This document shows, piece by piece, positions 1 through 8,306 of a stretch of DNA of 64,000 nucleotides; the first letter of the stretch is position 1, and the number at the start of each line of letters is the position of its first letter. Source of the DNA: Chitinophaga caseinilytica. Its GTDB lineage: Bacteria > Bacteroidota > Bacteroidia > Chitinophagales > Chitinophagaceae. Made by a program: the position numbers and the translations under genes. The notes beneath the pieces are model-generated. The model worked only from the letters and a program-made list of their open reading frames with translations, made no database searches and was not told the origin of the DNA. The stretch lies in assembly GCF_038396765.1 (NCBI RefSeq), contig NZ_CP150096.1:1471001-1535000 (forward strand). Direction: 5' to 3'.

Positions 1-1412
1 ATGCCGTATTCGAGGGCGCGGAGGAAGTCGTAGTCGATGTACATGGCTTCATCGTCTCCACGTTCCATGAGGGCAACCTGGTCTTCGAAACGCTGCCGCT
101 GATCGATGGGGTCGTTGAGCTCGGAGTAGGCGTTGGCGATTTCCTTGCCGTTGCAGATCAGTTCGAAACGCTCTACCACGCCTGCTTTGCTGCGGTGGCG
201 CTTGGTAAGCGGGCTCATTTCGACGGGGTAATCGGTGATGAAAGTGGGCTGCACGTAATGGTGCTCGCATTTCTCGCCGAAGATTTCGTCGATCAGTTTG
301 CCTTTGCCATGGTTGGGATCGGCGTGGATGCCGAGTTGTTTGCAAACCTCGCGGATGCCGGCCTCGTCCATTTCAGAAACATCGAATCCGGTGTGCTGGC
401 GGATGGCTTCGTAGATGGGAACGCGGGGATAGGGGGCTTTGAAGTCGATGTCCCGCTCGCCCACGGTTACTTTCGTAGTGCCGTTCACGTTCGTGGCTAC
501 TTTTTCGAGCAGTTGCTCGGTGGTGTCCATCATCCAGTTATAGTCCTTGTACGCGGCGTACATTTCCATTACGGTGAATTCGGGGTTGTGGGTACGGTCC
601 ATCCCTTCGTTCCGGAAATCTTTCGCGAATTCGTACACGCCTTCGAAGCCGCCTACGATGAGCCTTTTCAGGTACAGTTCGTTGGCGATGCGGAGGTACA
701 GCGGCATATCGAGCGCATTGTGGTGCGTGATAAAGGGGCGCGCGGCGGCGCCGCCGGGGATGGCTTGCAGGATGGGCGTTTCCACCTCCAGGTACCCCAT
801 GGCATTGTAGAATTCCCGGATCGTCTGCATCAGGCGGGTACGCTTGATGAAAACTTCCTTCACGTCAGGATTGATCACCAGGTCGGCGTAACGCTGACGA
901 TACTTGAACTCGGGATCGGTCACCTCGTCGAACGCTTCCCCGTCTTTCACTTTCACCACCGGCAGCGGGCGGAGCGCCTTCGCCAAAATGGTCAGCTCTT
1001 TCACATGCACGGAGGTTTCGCCGGTTTTGGTCACGAAAGCGTAGCCTTTCACGCCGATGAAATCGCCGATATCGGTCAGTTTCTTCCAAACGGTGTCGTA
1101 AAGGGTTTTATCTTCTCCGGGACAAATATCGTCCCGCTTTATATACAATTGGATCCTACCCTTGCTGTCTTGCAGTACGGCGAAATTCGCCTTGCCCATG
1201 TCGCGGGTGCTCATAATACGGCCAGCCAGGCAAACTTCCTGGTATTGGTCTTTCGTTTCTTCCGAATAACCGGCCTTGATATCTGTGGAATACGCGTTCA
1301 CCGGGTATTCCGCGGCGGGATACGGGTCGATCCCCAGATTTTGCAGCTCTTTCAGCTTGTCGCGGCGGATAATTTCCTGTTCCGAAAGCTGTTGTTGGGT
1401 AGTTACGCTCAT
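1..1412 (-). CDS. lysS: lysine--tRNA ligase, class II (3' end cut by window edge)
   Basis: The enzyme charges tRNA-Lys with lysine in the cytoplasm. About 470 residues are visible, read leftward from an ATG at 1412, and roughly the last 35-40 residues lie outside the window. The N-terminal OB-fold anticodon-binding domain (about residues 55-155, containing GRIMSTRDMGKANF) is followed by the class II catalytic core. That core has motif 1 (VETPILQ), the GGAAARPF signature and motif 2 (FRNEGMDRTHNPEF), as in bacterial LysRS. The sequence stops at an EYG that normally precedes the conserved PPTAGLGIGIDR motif 3, so the truncation is only the window boundary. The gene is divergent from the stress protein at 1611. 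Family identity is certain. Confidence 0.97.
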   Translation of the reverse strand, partial: MSVTTQQQLSEQEIIRRDKLKELQNLGIDPYPAAEYPVNAYSTDIKAGYSEETKDQYQEVCLAGRIMSTRDMGKANFAVLQDSKGRIQLYIKRDDICPGEDKTLYDTVWKKLTDIGDFIGVKGYAFVTKTGETSVHVKELTILAKALRPLPVVKVKDGEAFDEVTDPEFKYRQRYADLVINPDVKEVFIKRTRLMQTIREFYNAMGYLEVETPILQAIPGGAAARPFITHHNALDMPLYLRIANELYLKRLIVGGFEGVYEFAKDFRNEGMDRTHNPEFTVMEMYAAYKDYNWMMDTTEQLLEKVATNVNGTTKVTVGERDIDFKAPYPRVPIYEAIRQHTGFDVSEMDEAGIREVCKQLGIHADPNHGKGKLIDEIFGEKCEHHYVQPTFITDYPVEMSPLTKRHRSKAGVVERFELICNGKEIANAYSELNDPIDQRQRFEDQVALMERGDDEAMYIDYDFLRALEYG

Positions 1413-1610
1413 TGTCGTGATTAGTACTGTTTTGTGGGGGACAACGATCCCCCGGCATTACGAGACCGCAAAAATAATCGATTTCGGCCGCATTTGCCGC
1501 ATCCCTTCCCAACGGCCCCGCATGGTGTGTTTTTATAATTTATTTATGATTTCATGTCAGCGATTGGTGCGGTTATTGCGTACCTTTAAACCAGACAAAA
1601 TTGACCCGGC

Positions 1611-2438
1611 ATGAAAACCATCATCGTACCAACGGATTTTTCGGAAACGGCTTACAATGCGGCCAGATACGCCATCGGCCTCGCCGGCCAGACGGGCGCC
1701 ACCCGCATCGTGCTCTACCACGCCTACGAACTGATCGTCCCCATTCCGGACCTCCCCACCGCCGTGCCCATCGTCAATATGGACGACCTCCGGGAATCCA
1801 GCATGGAAGGGCTCCGCAACATGCAGACCCAGCTCAAACCGATGGTCCCGGCCAATATCACCCTCGATATCCGCGCAGATAATCACCTCCTCGCCGCCAA
1901 TATCGACCAGGTTTGCCGCGAAGAACTGGCAGACGTTGTCGTAATGGGCATCACCGGCGGCAGCCAGCTGGAAGAAATCCTCGTCGGCTCCAACACCGTC
2001 GACGTCGTGAAAACCTCCGCCTACCCCGTGATCGTGGTACCCACAGGCTCTGCCTTCAAGCCCGTTAAAAAAGTCGTGTTCGCCTGCGATCTCCGCAAAG
2101 TGGCCAAAACCACCCGCCGCGAGCCGCTCCTCCGCTTCCTCGATATCTTCAAGCCGGAACTGCATGTCGTAAACATCCAGAAAGAAGGCCGCGAGCACAT
2201 CCGCCCGGAAGAAAACCAGGAACTGGACAACATGCTGCACGACTATAACCCGCAATATCATTTCATCGACCGGCCCAACGTGCCGGAAGCCGTTACGGAT
2301 TTCGCGCAGGGGCTGCAGGCCGACCTGCTGCTCATCATCCCGAAAAAACACGGCCTGTTCGACAGCATATTCAAACGCAGCAATACTTCGCGGATCGCGT
2401 TCCAGACGCATGTTCCGCTTTTGTCTATCCATGAATAG
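1611..2438 (+). CDS. universal stress protein, tandem UspA domains
   Basis: This cytoplasmic protein of 275 residues has two consecutive Usp domains (about 1-145 and 147-275). The first starts with the typical V-P-x-D-F-S strand (Asp9) and carries the ATP-binding pattern G-x2-G-x9-G-S at residues 113-127, so it probably binds ATP. The second domain lacks an obvious copy of that motif, which is usual for tandem Bacteroidota Usp proteins. The role is general stress or energy-status response, and no substrate can be inferred. A TACCTTTA box at 1581-1588 resembles the Bacteroidota -7 element. The stop is 24 nt before the DUF4197 gene, so the two are probably co-transcribed and end at the terminator near 3240. 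Confidence 0.92.
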   Translation: MKTIIVPTDFSETAYNAARYAIGLAGQTGATRIVLYHAYELIVPIPDLPTAVPIVNMDDLRESSMEGLRNMQTQLKPMVPANITLDIRADNHLLAANIDQVCREELADVVVMGITGGSQLEEILVGSNTVDVVKTSAYPVIVVPTGSAFKPVKKVVFACDLRKVAKTTRREPLLRFLDIFKPELHVVNIQKEGREHIRPEENQELDNMLHDYNPQYHFIDRPNVPEAVTDFAQGLQADLLLIIPKKHGLFDSIFKRSNTSRIAFQTHVPLLSIHE

Positions 2439-2462
2439 CACCCTGTACAAAACAACCGCAAC

Positions 2463-3200
2463 ATGTTAAAACGTACCATCCTTATCGCGGCGGGCGCCCT
2501 CGTCCTCCACACCACGGCCAATGCCCAGATCCTCAAGAAAGTGGGCAACGTCCTCAATTCCGGCAGCACATCTTCCACCGGCAGCAATGTAACTGAAAAC
2601 GAAGCCGCCGGCGGCATCAAGGAAGCGCTGGAAAAAGGCGTCCTCAAAGGCATCGGCCTCCTCAACAAACAAGACGGTTTCTTCGGGAACCAGCTCTACA
2701 AAGTGCTCCTCCCGCCCGACGCGCTGAAAGCCGAAAAAACACTCCGCAGCATCGGAATGGGCAGCCTGGTCGACAAAGCGATCCTCCAGATCAACCGCTC
2801 GGCCGAAAACGCCGTAGGCTTCGCCGCCCCGATCTTCGTGAACGCCATCAAGCAAATGACCATCACCGACGCGCTGAAACTCGTTACCGGTGGACAAAAC
2901 TCCGCTACCAACTTCTTCAAGGAGAAAACGACCGCCAGCCTCGTAGCTGCATTTTCGCCCGTGATCGATTCGGCGCTGAACCAGACCATGGCCACCAAAT
3001 ATTATGGCGATATCGTCACCAAATACAACAGCCTCCCCACTTCCTTCACCAAACTCGATCCCGATCTGAAAGGATACGTGACCAACAAGGCGGTTAGCGC
3101 CCTGTTCGACCAGATCGGCAAGGAAGAGGCCGCGATCCGCAACAATCCTGCAGCGCGCACTTCCGAGCTGCTGAAAAAAGTGTTCGGCGGTAAATCTTAA
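2463..3200 (+). CDS. exported DUF4197 family protein
   Basis: This 245-residue protein has an N-terminal signal peptide (about residues 1-22, ending in ATANAQ), so it is probably periplasmic. The rest matches DUF4197: a conserved helix with GGIKEALEKG near residue 45, the GFFGN and VKVLLP-type segments, and the alpha-helical stretch DKAILQINRSAE. The family has no established function and is common in Bacteroidota and Proteobacteria. It follows the universal stress protein by 24 nt. The domain assignment comes from sequence memory and no catalytic residues are apparent. Confidence 0.85.
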   Translation: MLKRTILIAAGALVLHTTANAQILKKVGNVLNSGSTSSTGSNVTENEAAGGIKEALEKGVLKGIGLLNKQDGFFGNQLYKVLLPPDALKAEKTLRSIGMGSLVDKAILQINRSAENAVGFAAPIFVNAIKQMTITDALKLVTGGQNSATNFFKEKTTASLVAAFSPVIDSALNQTMATKYYGDIVTKYNSLPTSFTKLDPDLKGYVTNKAVSALFDQIGKEEAAIRNNPAARTSELLKKVFGGKS

Positions 3201-3221
3201 ATCACGGAATTTTTAATAAAG

Positions 3222-3256
3222 AAAAGCGGTCCCGGTAATGCCGGGACCGCTTTTTA
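3222..3256. terminator. bidirectional intrinsic terminator
   Basis: A perfect 11-bp stem (AGCGGTCCCGG / CCGGGACCGCT) is flanked by A-rich sequence on the left and T-rich sequence on the right. It sits between the convergent DUF4197 gene and the flavin reductase gene and could end transcription from both sides. Confidence 0.85.
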
Positions 3257-3273
3257 TTTGTGGAGATCCTTTG

Positions 3274-4161
3274 TCAGTGAAGGTTTCCCGCGAGCAGCAC
3301 CTGCCAGGCTTCGGTTACCTTGCGGGAATCGAGGAGCTGTTTGGCGTAGCGGTGCAGTTCTTTTTCCATTTCTTCGGGATTGATGGAAAAATACTGGATG
3401 ATGTTGGTGAGGTGCTCGTCGGCAAAGGCGGGGTCTACCGGCGGGAGGGTTTCCACGTTGCCCAGTTGCCCGAGATTATTGCCGGTGAGGATGTGGCTGT
3501 TGCGGATGGCGGGCGGCAGCGCATCTACCCCGATACCCAGTTGGGTATTGGGTTTGGCTACTTCGAACACCGCCGTGCCGGAGGCGCGGCAATAATAATC
3601 GGCCCCCATGCGCGCCACGAGATCGATCTTCTGCGGATCGATTTTTCCGGTGGTGTCGAGAATGTTTTCGTTGACGTGGAGGAGAACGGGCTCGCAGATA
3701 ACGAGATTGCCCGCGCCGCCACCGGTGCCGGTCTCGATGATATCTCTCACCTTACATTCCATCTGGACGGGGCTTTCCGCTACGCGGAAAGGTTTCACTT
3801 TTTCAGAAGGCAGTGGTGTGAAGCCGGCTTTCACGAACTCGTCCGTTCCGCGGGGATATTCGCAGCTGGACAGCGAGGTTTGCTGGACCATGGCATAGCT
3901 CACGACGTTGATCACCACTTCGCGGGTGGCGTAAATGTTTTCCAGGGTGTGCTTGACGGTGTTGTCGCGCACGCGGCGGGAAGGTGAGAACACGAGCGTG
4001 GGCGGGTTGGAGCCGAATACGTTGAAGAAGCTGAAGGGGCTTAAGTTCGGCTGCCCGTCTGCATCCACCGTGCTGGCGAAGCAAATCGGGCGCGGCGCCA
4101 CCGCACCCAGGAGGTACGCGTGCAATGCGGAGGTTTTGACTTCCGAGGGATCTACTCTCAT
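3274..4161 (-). CDS. flavin reductase family protein
   Basis: This 295-residue protein has an N-terminal flavin reductase-like split barrel that binds FMN (about residues 10-190). Recognisable signatures are the start ending in GAVAPRPI, the SPFSFFNVF segment and the NVVSYAM strand. Proteins of this group in Bacteroidota often sit beside fumarylacetoacetase and homogentisate genes, and here the gene starts 9 nt after the stop of the FAH-family gene, so they form one transcription unit. I infer a role in aromatic compound metabolism, but the substrate is unknown. The long C-terminal region (about 190-295) is typical for this subgroup. Confidence 0.88.
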   Translation of the reverse strand: MRVDPSEVKTSALHAYLLGAVAPRPICFASTVDADGQPNLSPFSFFNVFGSNPPTLVFSPSRRVRDNTVKHTLENIYATREVVINVVSYAMVQQTSLSSCEYPRGTDEFVKAGFTPLPSEKVKPFRVAESPVQMECKVRDIIETGTGGGAGNLVICEPVLLHVNENILDTTGKIDPQKIDLVARMGADYYCRASGTAVFEVAKPNTQLGIGVDALPPAIRNSHILTGNNLGQLGNVETLPPVDPAFADEHLTNIIQYFSINPEEMEKELHRYAKQLLDSRKVTEAWQVLLAGNLH

Positions 4162-4170
4162 TCCGTGCGG

Positions 4171-5187
4171 TTAAATATTTTTCTTTAAAGACAGGATGGA
4201 AAATTCAGTTTCCTCCGCCACGATGGTGTTCGTCAAAATACCCAATCCATCGATTTCCATTTCTACCACGTCGCCGGGTTGCAGCCATTGTTCGGGGTAA
4301 TTGGGATCGTTGAGCTTGCCGGTGCCGTTGAGCTCCAGGAAGCAACCTGTGCCTACGGTGCCGCTGCCGATCACGTCTCCGGGAAGGATGTCTGCCCCAT
4401 ACGCGCAACGCTCGATGATCTCGGCGAACGTCCAGTCCATATCGCCCATATTGCCGTCGCTTACCTGCACGCCGTTTACGCGGCAGCGCATGCGGAGGTT
4501 GAAGTTGTTGCCGGTATGGCCGTTTTTGGCGGGGATGAGATAGGGGGCCAGCTCATCGGGCGTAACGAGCATGGGGCCGATGACGGTGCTGAAATCCTTG
4601 CCCTTGGCGGGCCCGAGGTTGAGCTTCATTTCTTCCATCTGCAGGGTGCGGGCGCTCATGTCGTTCATGATCATGTATCCACCGATGTAATCGTCGGCCT
4701 CCGCGGCGGTGATGTTACGGCCGCGCTTACAGATCACGACAGCGGCTTCCAGCTCGAAATCGAGTTTGTCGAAATGGTCTGGCATGCAGAAAATATCGCC
4801 GGGACCCTGGATGGCGTTGTGATTGGTGAAATAGAAGATGGGATATTGATCGAACTCGGGGATCATGTCTACCTTCCGGTTCCTCCTCGCCGCGGCCACA
4901 TGCTGGCGGAACGCGTACCCGTCGCGGCAACTGGTCGGGAAAGGCACCGGCGCCAGGAGCTGCACGCCGGCAAACGGCACGCCGTGAACGTTGGAGCGCG
5001 GAGAATGACCTTCCTTCAGCCGGGCGTCTATCGCCGTGGCCAGGTCGATCACCTCTTCCCACATCTGCAAAAACATATGCATCGTGGAAGGCAATTCGGG
5101 ATGGAGGTCCTGCATATTGTACAGGGTGCCGTTAACGAGCATGGCCAGCTGGTCAACGTCTTCCCGTACATAGGTAACGAGTTTCAT
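4171..5187 (-). CDS. fumarylacetoacetate hydrolase family protein
   Basis: FAH-family enzymes cleave C-C bonds in acylpyruvates, and the family includes the last step of tyrosine degradation. The 338-residue protein starts at MKLVTYV (ATG at 5187), which is the normal family N terminus; the upstream in-frame extension is AT-rich intergenic sequence. Metal ligands and active-site segments are visible: FELEAAVV, the NDMSAR motif, the KGKDFSTVIGP stretch and the C-terminal GSGTVGTGC loop. It lies upstream of, and 9 nt from, the flavin reductase gene. The pair fits aromatic amino-acid catabolism, together with tryptophan dioxygenase and pterin dehydratase elsewhere in the window. The true substrate could be another acylpyruvate. 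Confidence 0.9.
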   Translation of the reverse strand: MKLVTYVREDVDQLAMLVNGTLYNMQDLHPELPSTMHMFLQMWEEVIDLATAIDARLKEGHSPRSNVHGVPFAGVQLLAPVPFPTSCRDGYAFRQHVAAARRNRKVDMIPEFDQYPIFYFTNHNAIQGPGDIFCMPDHFDKLDFELEAAVVICKRGRNITAAEADDYIGGYMIMNDMSARTLQMEEMKLNLGPAKGKDFSTVIGPMLVTPDELAPYLIPAKNGHTGNNFNLRMRCRVNGVQVSDGNMGDMDWTFAEIIERCAYGADILPGDVIGSGTVGTGCFLELNGTGKLNDPNYPEQWLQPGDVVEMEIDGLGILTNTIVAEETEFSILSLKKNI

Positions 5188-5243
5188 GAAATACGTTTTG
5201 GTGTTCTGCCGCCAAATATATCGGATTTTTATAGCTTTAAGAT

Positions 5244-6590
5244 ATGCCAAGATCGTTCCTTTTCTGCCTTTTGCTGTGCTATTGCAGCAGTGCGGCCGCG
5301 CAAGGCCGGACAGACGCGCCTTTGCGCGATCTCCTGTTCCAACGCGCTTCCCCGCAATTGCGGCATGTGCTCGGTAATCCGGACTCGTTCCACGTTCAGC
5401 TGATCTTCACCACCATCACCCGCAACGCTTCCGGCAAGCCGCAGTTCCGCGACTGGCATTTCCAGACCGACCGCGATCGGTATTTCAATCCCGCGTCTAC
5501 CGTCAAAATGCCGCTGGCCTTCCTCGCGCTGGAAAAATTGCGGAAACTGGGCATCTGGAAATGGACGCCCATGCTCACAGACAGCGCCTGGAGCGGGCAA
5601 ACCCGGGTGCTGACGGACACATCCGCCGCCAACGGCCTCCCTTCCATCGCCCAATACATCAAGAAAATATTCCTCGTCTCCGATAACGACGCCTACAACC
5701 GGCTGTACGAATTCCTCGGCCAGCAATACCTCCACGATCAGCTGCGGGCAAAGGGTTACAAGGATGTGCGCATCGTACGGCGCTTCGTTCCCATGAGCGA
5801 AGAAGAGAACCGCCACACCAATCCCGTGCGCTTCACGCAAAACGGCGAAACGATCTACAACCAGCCGGCAGCCTACAATCCGTCGCCTTTCGATTACAGT
5901 AAACAGGTAATGGAAGGCCATTCGCATTGGGACAAAAACGACAGCCTCATCCATGCTCCCATGGATTTTACGAAACATAATTATTTCCCGCTGGAAGACC
6001 TGCACCGCCTCCTCCGGTCCGTGATCTTCCCCGAAAGCGCCGGCAAAGGGAAATTCGATCTCCAGGAAGAAGATTACCGGTTTTTATACCGCTGGATGGC
6101 AGCATTGCCCTCCGAAAGCGATCATCCACGATACGATACCGCCGAATTTTTCGACAGCTACACCAAGTTTTTCCGCTTCAAAGACGGCCGCCGGAAAATT
6201 CCCGACCACATCCGCGTATTCAATAAAACGGGCTGGAGTTACGGCTACCTGACCGATGTGGCGTACTTCGCAGACTTTAAAAACGATGTCGAATTCATGG
6301 TTTCCGGGAACATTTACGTGAACCGCGACGGCGTGCTGAACGATGGCAAATACGAATACGAGGAAGTGGGATACCCATTCTTCCGCGAAGTGGGGGATAT
6401 CCTGTACAACTACACGCTGGAACATCACCCCTTCACCGGCCCGACCTCTCGAAATTCCGGGAGTCCGTGGCCGGATTGGGCGAAAAACCAAAAGCCATCA
6501 CGCGGGGCGATACAACGAAAATGCGGCTGGCGCTCGTGTTTACCGCACATGAGTTTGCAGATGGCGGGATACATATCGCGGAAACGCTGA
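5244..6590 (+). CDS. exported serine hydrolase, class A beta-lactamase-like (frameshifted C terminus)
   Basis: This exported protein has a signal peptide (residues 1-20, ending SSAAAQ) and a beta-lactamase/transpeptidase-like fold. The S-x-x-K active site is visible in PASTVKMP, a V-S-D-N element is at about residue 150, and an NKTGWSYG (K-T-G type) triad follows at about residue 330. It most likely acts on peptidoglycan or a peptide in the periplasm and need not confer resistance. After about residue 395 the frame is wrong: from the C4 run at 6428-6431 the natural continuation (RPDLSKFRES) is in the -1 frame and runs on without a stop into the deacetylase gene. The last ~50 residues of this reading are therefore spurious. 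One lost C would explain it. Confidence 0.82.
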   Translation: MPRSFLFCLLLCYCSSAAAQGRTDAPLRDLLFQRASPQLRHVLGNPDSFHVQLIFTTITRNASGKPQFRDWHFQTDRDRYFNPASTVKMPLAFLALEKLRKLGIWKWTPMLTDSAWSGQTRVLTDTSAANGLPSIAQYIKKIFLVSDNDAYNRLYEFLGQQYLHDQLRAKGYKDVRIVRRFVPMSEEENRHTNPVRFTQNGETIYNQPAAYNPSPFDYSKQVMEGHSHWDKNDSLIHAPMDFTKHNYFPLEDLHRLLRSVIFPESAGKGKFDLQEEDYRFLYRWMAALPSESDHPRYDTAEFFDSYTKFFRFKDGRRKIPDHIRVFNKTGWSYGYLTDVAYFADFKNDVEFMVSGNIYVNRDGVLNDGKYEYEEVGYPFFREVGDILYNYTLEHHPFTGPTSRNSGSPWPDWAKNQKPSRGAIQRKCGWRSCLPHMSLQMAGYISRKR

Positions 6591-7177
6591 AAAGCCTGGG
6601 GGTGAAGGGCTCGTTCTTTTTTACGGGCGAATTTTATGAAAATCCCGCCTTCGCGCCGCTGGTCGCCCGCCTGCAGGCCGACGGGAATTACCTGGGCCCC
6701 CATTCCGGGCGGCACCTGCTGTACTGCGACTGGAAGAAGCGCGACAGTCTCCTCGTTACCCGGCCCCAATTCGAATCCGATCTCGACATGAACCTCCGCG
6801 CCATGGCGCGCCTGGGGATTCCGGAACCGCATTTCTTCCTGCCGCCGTATGAATGGTACAACGATACCATTGTGCAGTGGACGAACGATCTGGGGATGCA
6901 ACTCGTCAATTTTACCCCGGGAACGCGCTCCAATGCCGATTATACCTACCCCGAGATGGGTAAATCCTACGTTTCCAGCGACCGGATTTATGCATCCATC
7001 GTGGAATATGAAGCCGGCCATCCGGGTGGTTTGGACGGGTTTTTGCTCCTTTTGCACGCAGGAACGGACACCCGGCGGCCCGATAAATTTTATTTTCAAT
7101 TGCGTAAATTGATCCGATATTTGCAGCTGAAAGATTACGAATTGGTGGTTGTGCCCCGGTTGTTGCCCAGACAATGA
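6467..7177 (+). CDS. polysaccharide deacetylase family protein (probable 3' part of a frameshifted gene)
   Basis: This 236-residue NodB-like domain has VFTAHEFADGG as the first strand (usually TFDD in NodB; the acidic/His variant is typical of a Bacteroidota subgroup), the VKGSFFFTGEF strand, the zinc-type segment GPHSGRHL and a late LLHAGTD motif. It should remove acyl groups from a cell-wall or capsular polysaccharide. The only start is a GTG at 6467 with no clear ribosome site and no signal peptide. The frame is open upstream through the RPDLSKF end of the preceding serine hydrolase. I infer that the intact locus encodes either one exported two-domain protein or two genes whose junction was damaged by one base. 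Confidence 0.78.
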   Translation: MAGLGEKPKAITRGDTTKMRLALVFTAHEFADGGIHIAETLKSLGVKGSFFFTGEFYENPAFAPLVARLQADGNYLGPHSGRHLLYCDWKKRDSLLVTRPQFESDLDMNLRAMARLGIPEPHFFLPPYEWYNDTIVQWTNDLGMQLVNFTPGTRSNADYTYPEMGKSYVSSDRIYASIVEYEAGHPGGLDGFLLLLHAGTDTRRPDKFYFQLRKLIRYLQLKDYELVVVPRLLPRQ

Positions 7178-7243
7178 CCAAAACATTTAGTTCCCTACTC
7201 CTGTTACTGATTAACTAAATGGTTTAATTAAAATTTGGGAGTC

Positions 7244-7906
7244 ATGAAGTTTGAGAAGATCAAGAATAAAGGACAGGCAAGACTTTTTGAAAGCCGGTAT
7301 CTGGAAATGCTGACCAAAACCCACCCCCTCGTGATCTGGGGGATGTACCTTCCGCTGATCGGATATTCGCTGTTTTACAGTTACGATACGTTGGGCTTCA
7401 GCATTGGCCGCATCGCGCTGATATTTTTCGGAGCTATGTTCTTCTGGTCGTTTTTCGAGTATATCATGCACCGGTTCATTTTTCATATGATATCGGACAG
7501 TCCGCGGATGACGCGGTTCATTTATGTGCTGCATGGTAACCATCACGAGTACCCGCGCGACAAGCAGCGGCTCTTCATGCCGCCGGTGCCCAGCTTGATA
7601 TTGGCCTCACTGATCTTCGGGGCGCAGTATATCTTCCTGCGGCAATACACGTTCATGTTTTTCCCCGGTTTCCTGCTTGGCTACCTGATGTACGGCAGCA
7701 TGCATTACGCCATCCACGCCTGGAACCCGCCGTTCCGGTTCATGAAGCCGCTCTGGCGCAATCATCACCTGCATCATTACAAAAGCGAGGAAAAAGGGTT
7801 CGGGGTGAGCTCCGCTTTCTGGGACCGCGTTTTCGGGACTTTCTTCGACCTGGAAAAGGAGAAGGAAGATAAAGACAAAGTGAAATCGCTCATGTTCGAA
7901 AAGTGA
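7244..7906 (+). CDS. sterol desaturase/fatty acid hydroxylase family protein
   Basis: This integral membrane di-iron oxygenase of 220 residues resembles bacterial fatty acid 2-hydroxylases. Four hydrophobic segments surround the histidine clusters that bind iron: HRFIFH at about residue 77, HGNHHEYP at about residue 97, HYAIH at about residue 150 and HHLHHY at about residue 172. These match the HxxxH/HxxHH layout of the family. It probably hydroxylates acyl chains of sphingolipids, which Chitinophagaceae make; that substrate is inference. The start is the ATG at 7244 with GGGAG just upstream, rather than a TTG 9 nt earlier. A GC-rich hairpin follows the stop. Confidence 0.9.
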   Translation: MKFEKIKNKGQARLFESRYLEMLTKTHPLVIWGMYLPLIGYSLFYSYDTLGFSIGRIALIFFGAMFFWSFFEYIMHRFIFHMISDSPRMTRFIYVLHGNHHEYPRDKQRLFMPPVPSLILASLIFGAQYIFLRQYTFMFFPGFLLGYLMYGSMHYAIHAWNPPFRFMKPLWRNHHLHHYKSEEKGFGVSSAFWDRVFGTFFDLEKEKEDKDKVKSLMFEK

Positions 7907-7925
7907 CACGATACAACTGAAATAG

Positions 7926-7956
7926 CGAACGGCTCCGGGGATTCCGGAGCCGTTCG
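7926..7956. terminator. hairpin between convergent genes
   Basis: A 12-bp stem (GAACGGCTCCGG / CCGGAGCCGTTC) lies 20 nt after the hydroxylase stop and 15 nt beyond the convergent small gene. The T-tract on either side is weak, so termination is likely but not certain. Confidence 0.6.
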
Positions 7957-7970
7957 CGTGTATATTCGTT

Positions 7971-8306
7971 TTACCATTTTTCTTCTTCGCTGGCATGCGG
8001 ATCGGGTGGCTGGCGGTACGTTTCGCGGGAAATGATCTTTTCTGTTTGCCGGTCGATGATCAGCCGGGCGATAGACCGGTACACGTCCGGGTAATTTTGA
8101 GAAGCGAGGATGTCTTTCACCTTTCTTTCCGACACGTCTACCTGGTAGAGCAGAAGAACGAATTGCTGGAAATCCCTTTCCACCAGCATCTCGATCTGCG
8201 CCGCGAGGGCCTGTTCGAGGTCTTCGAGGGAAAATGCGGAAGGCAGCTGGATGCCGGCGTTTTCCTGCAGCCAGGACCCTGTGGCTTCCAGGTACTTCTG
8301 TTCCAT
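7971..8306 (-). CDS. conserved small hypothetical protein
   Basis: This 111-residue acidic protein has no signal peptide or membrane segment. It is mostly helical, with a central QQFVLLLYQVDVSE stretch and a C-terminal ADLIIxRQxxK-like helix (here RLIIDRQTEKI). I recall similar short proteins in many Bacteroidota genomes but no assigned function. Its start overlaps the stop of the upstream exported protein by one base (TAATG), so translation is coupled and the two are in one operon. Confidence 0.7.
   Translation of the reverse strand: MEQKYLEATGSWLQENAGIQLPSAFSLEDLEQALAAQIEMLVERDFQQFVLLLYQVDVSERKVKDILASQNYPDVYRSIARLIIDRQTEKIISRETYRQPPDPHASEEEKW

Noticed and set aside
195..1424. 409-codon plus-strand reading frame
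   Set aside because: It is antisense to lysS, whose motifs are unmistakable on the minus strand although the gene runs off the window edge.
5244..6450. Antibiotic-resistance beta-lactamase
   Set aside because: The fold and SxxK are present, but length and long inserts fit the exported serine hydrolase group of Bacteroidota; no evidence of beta-lactam hydrolysis can be read from the sequence.
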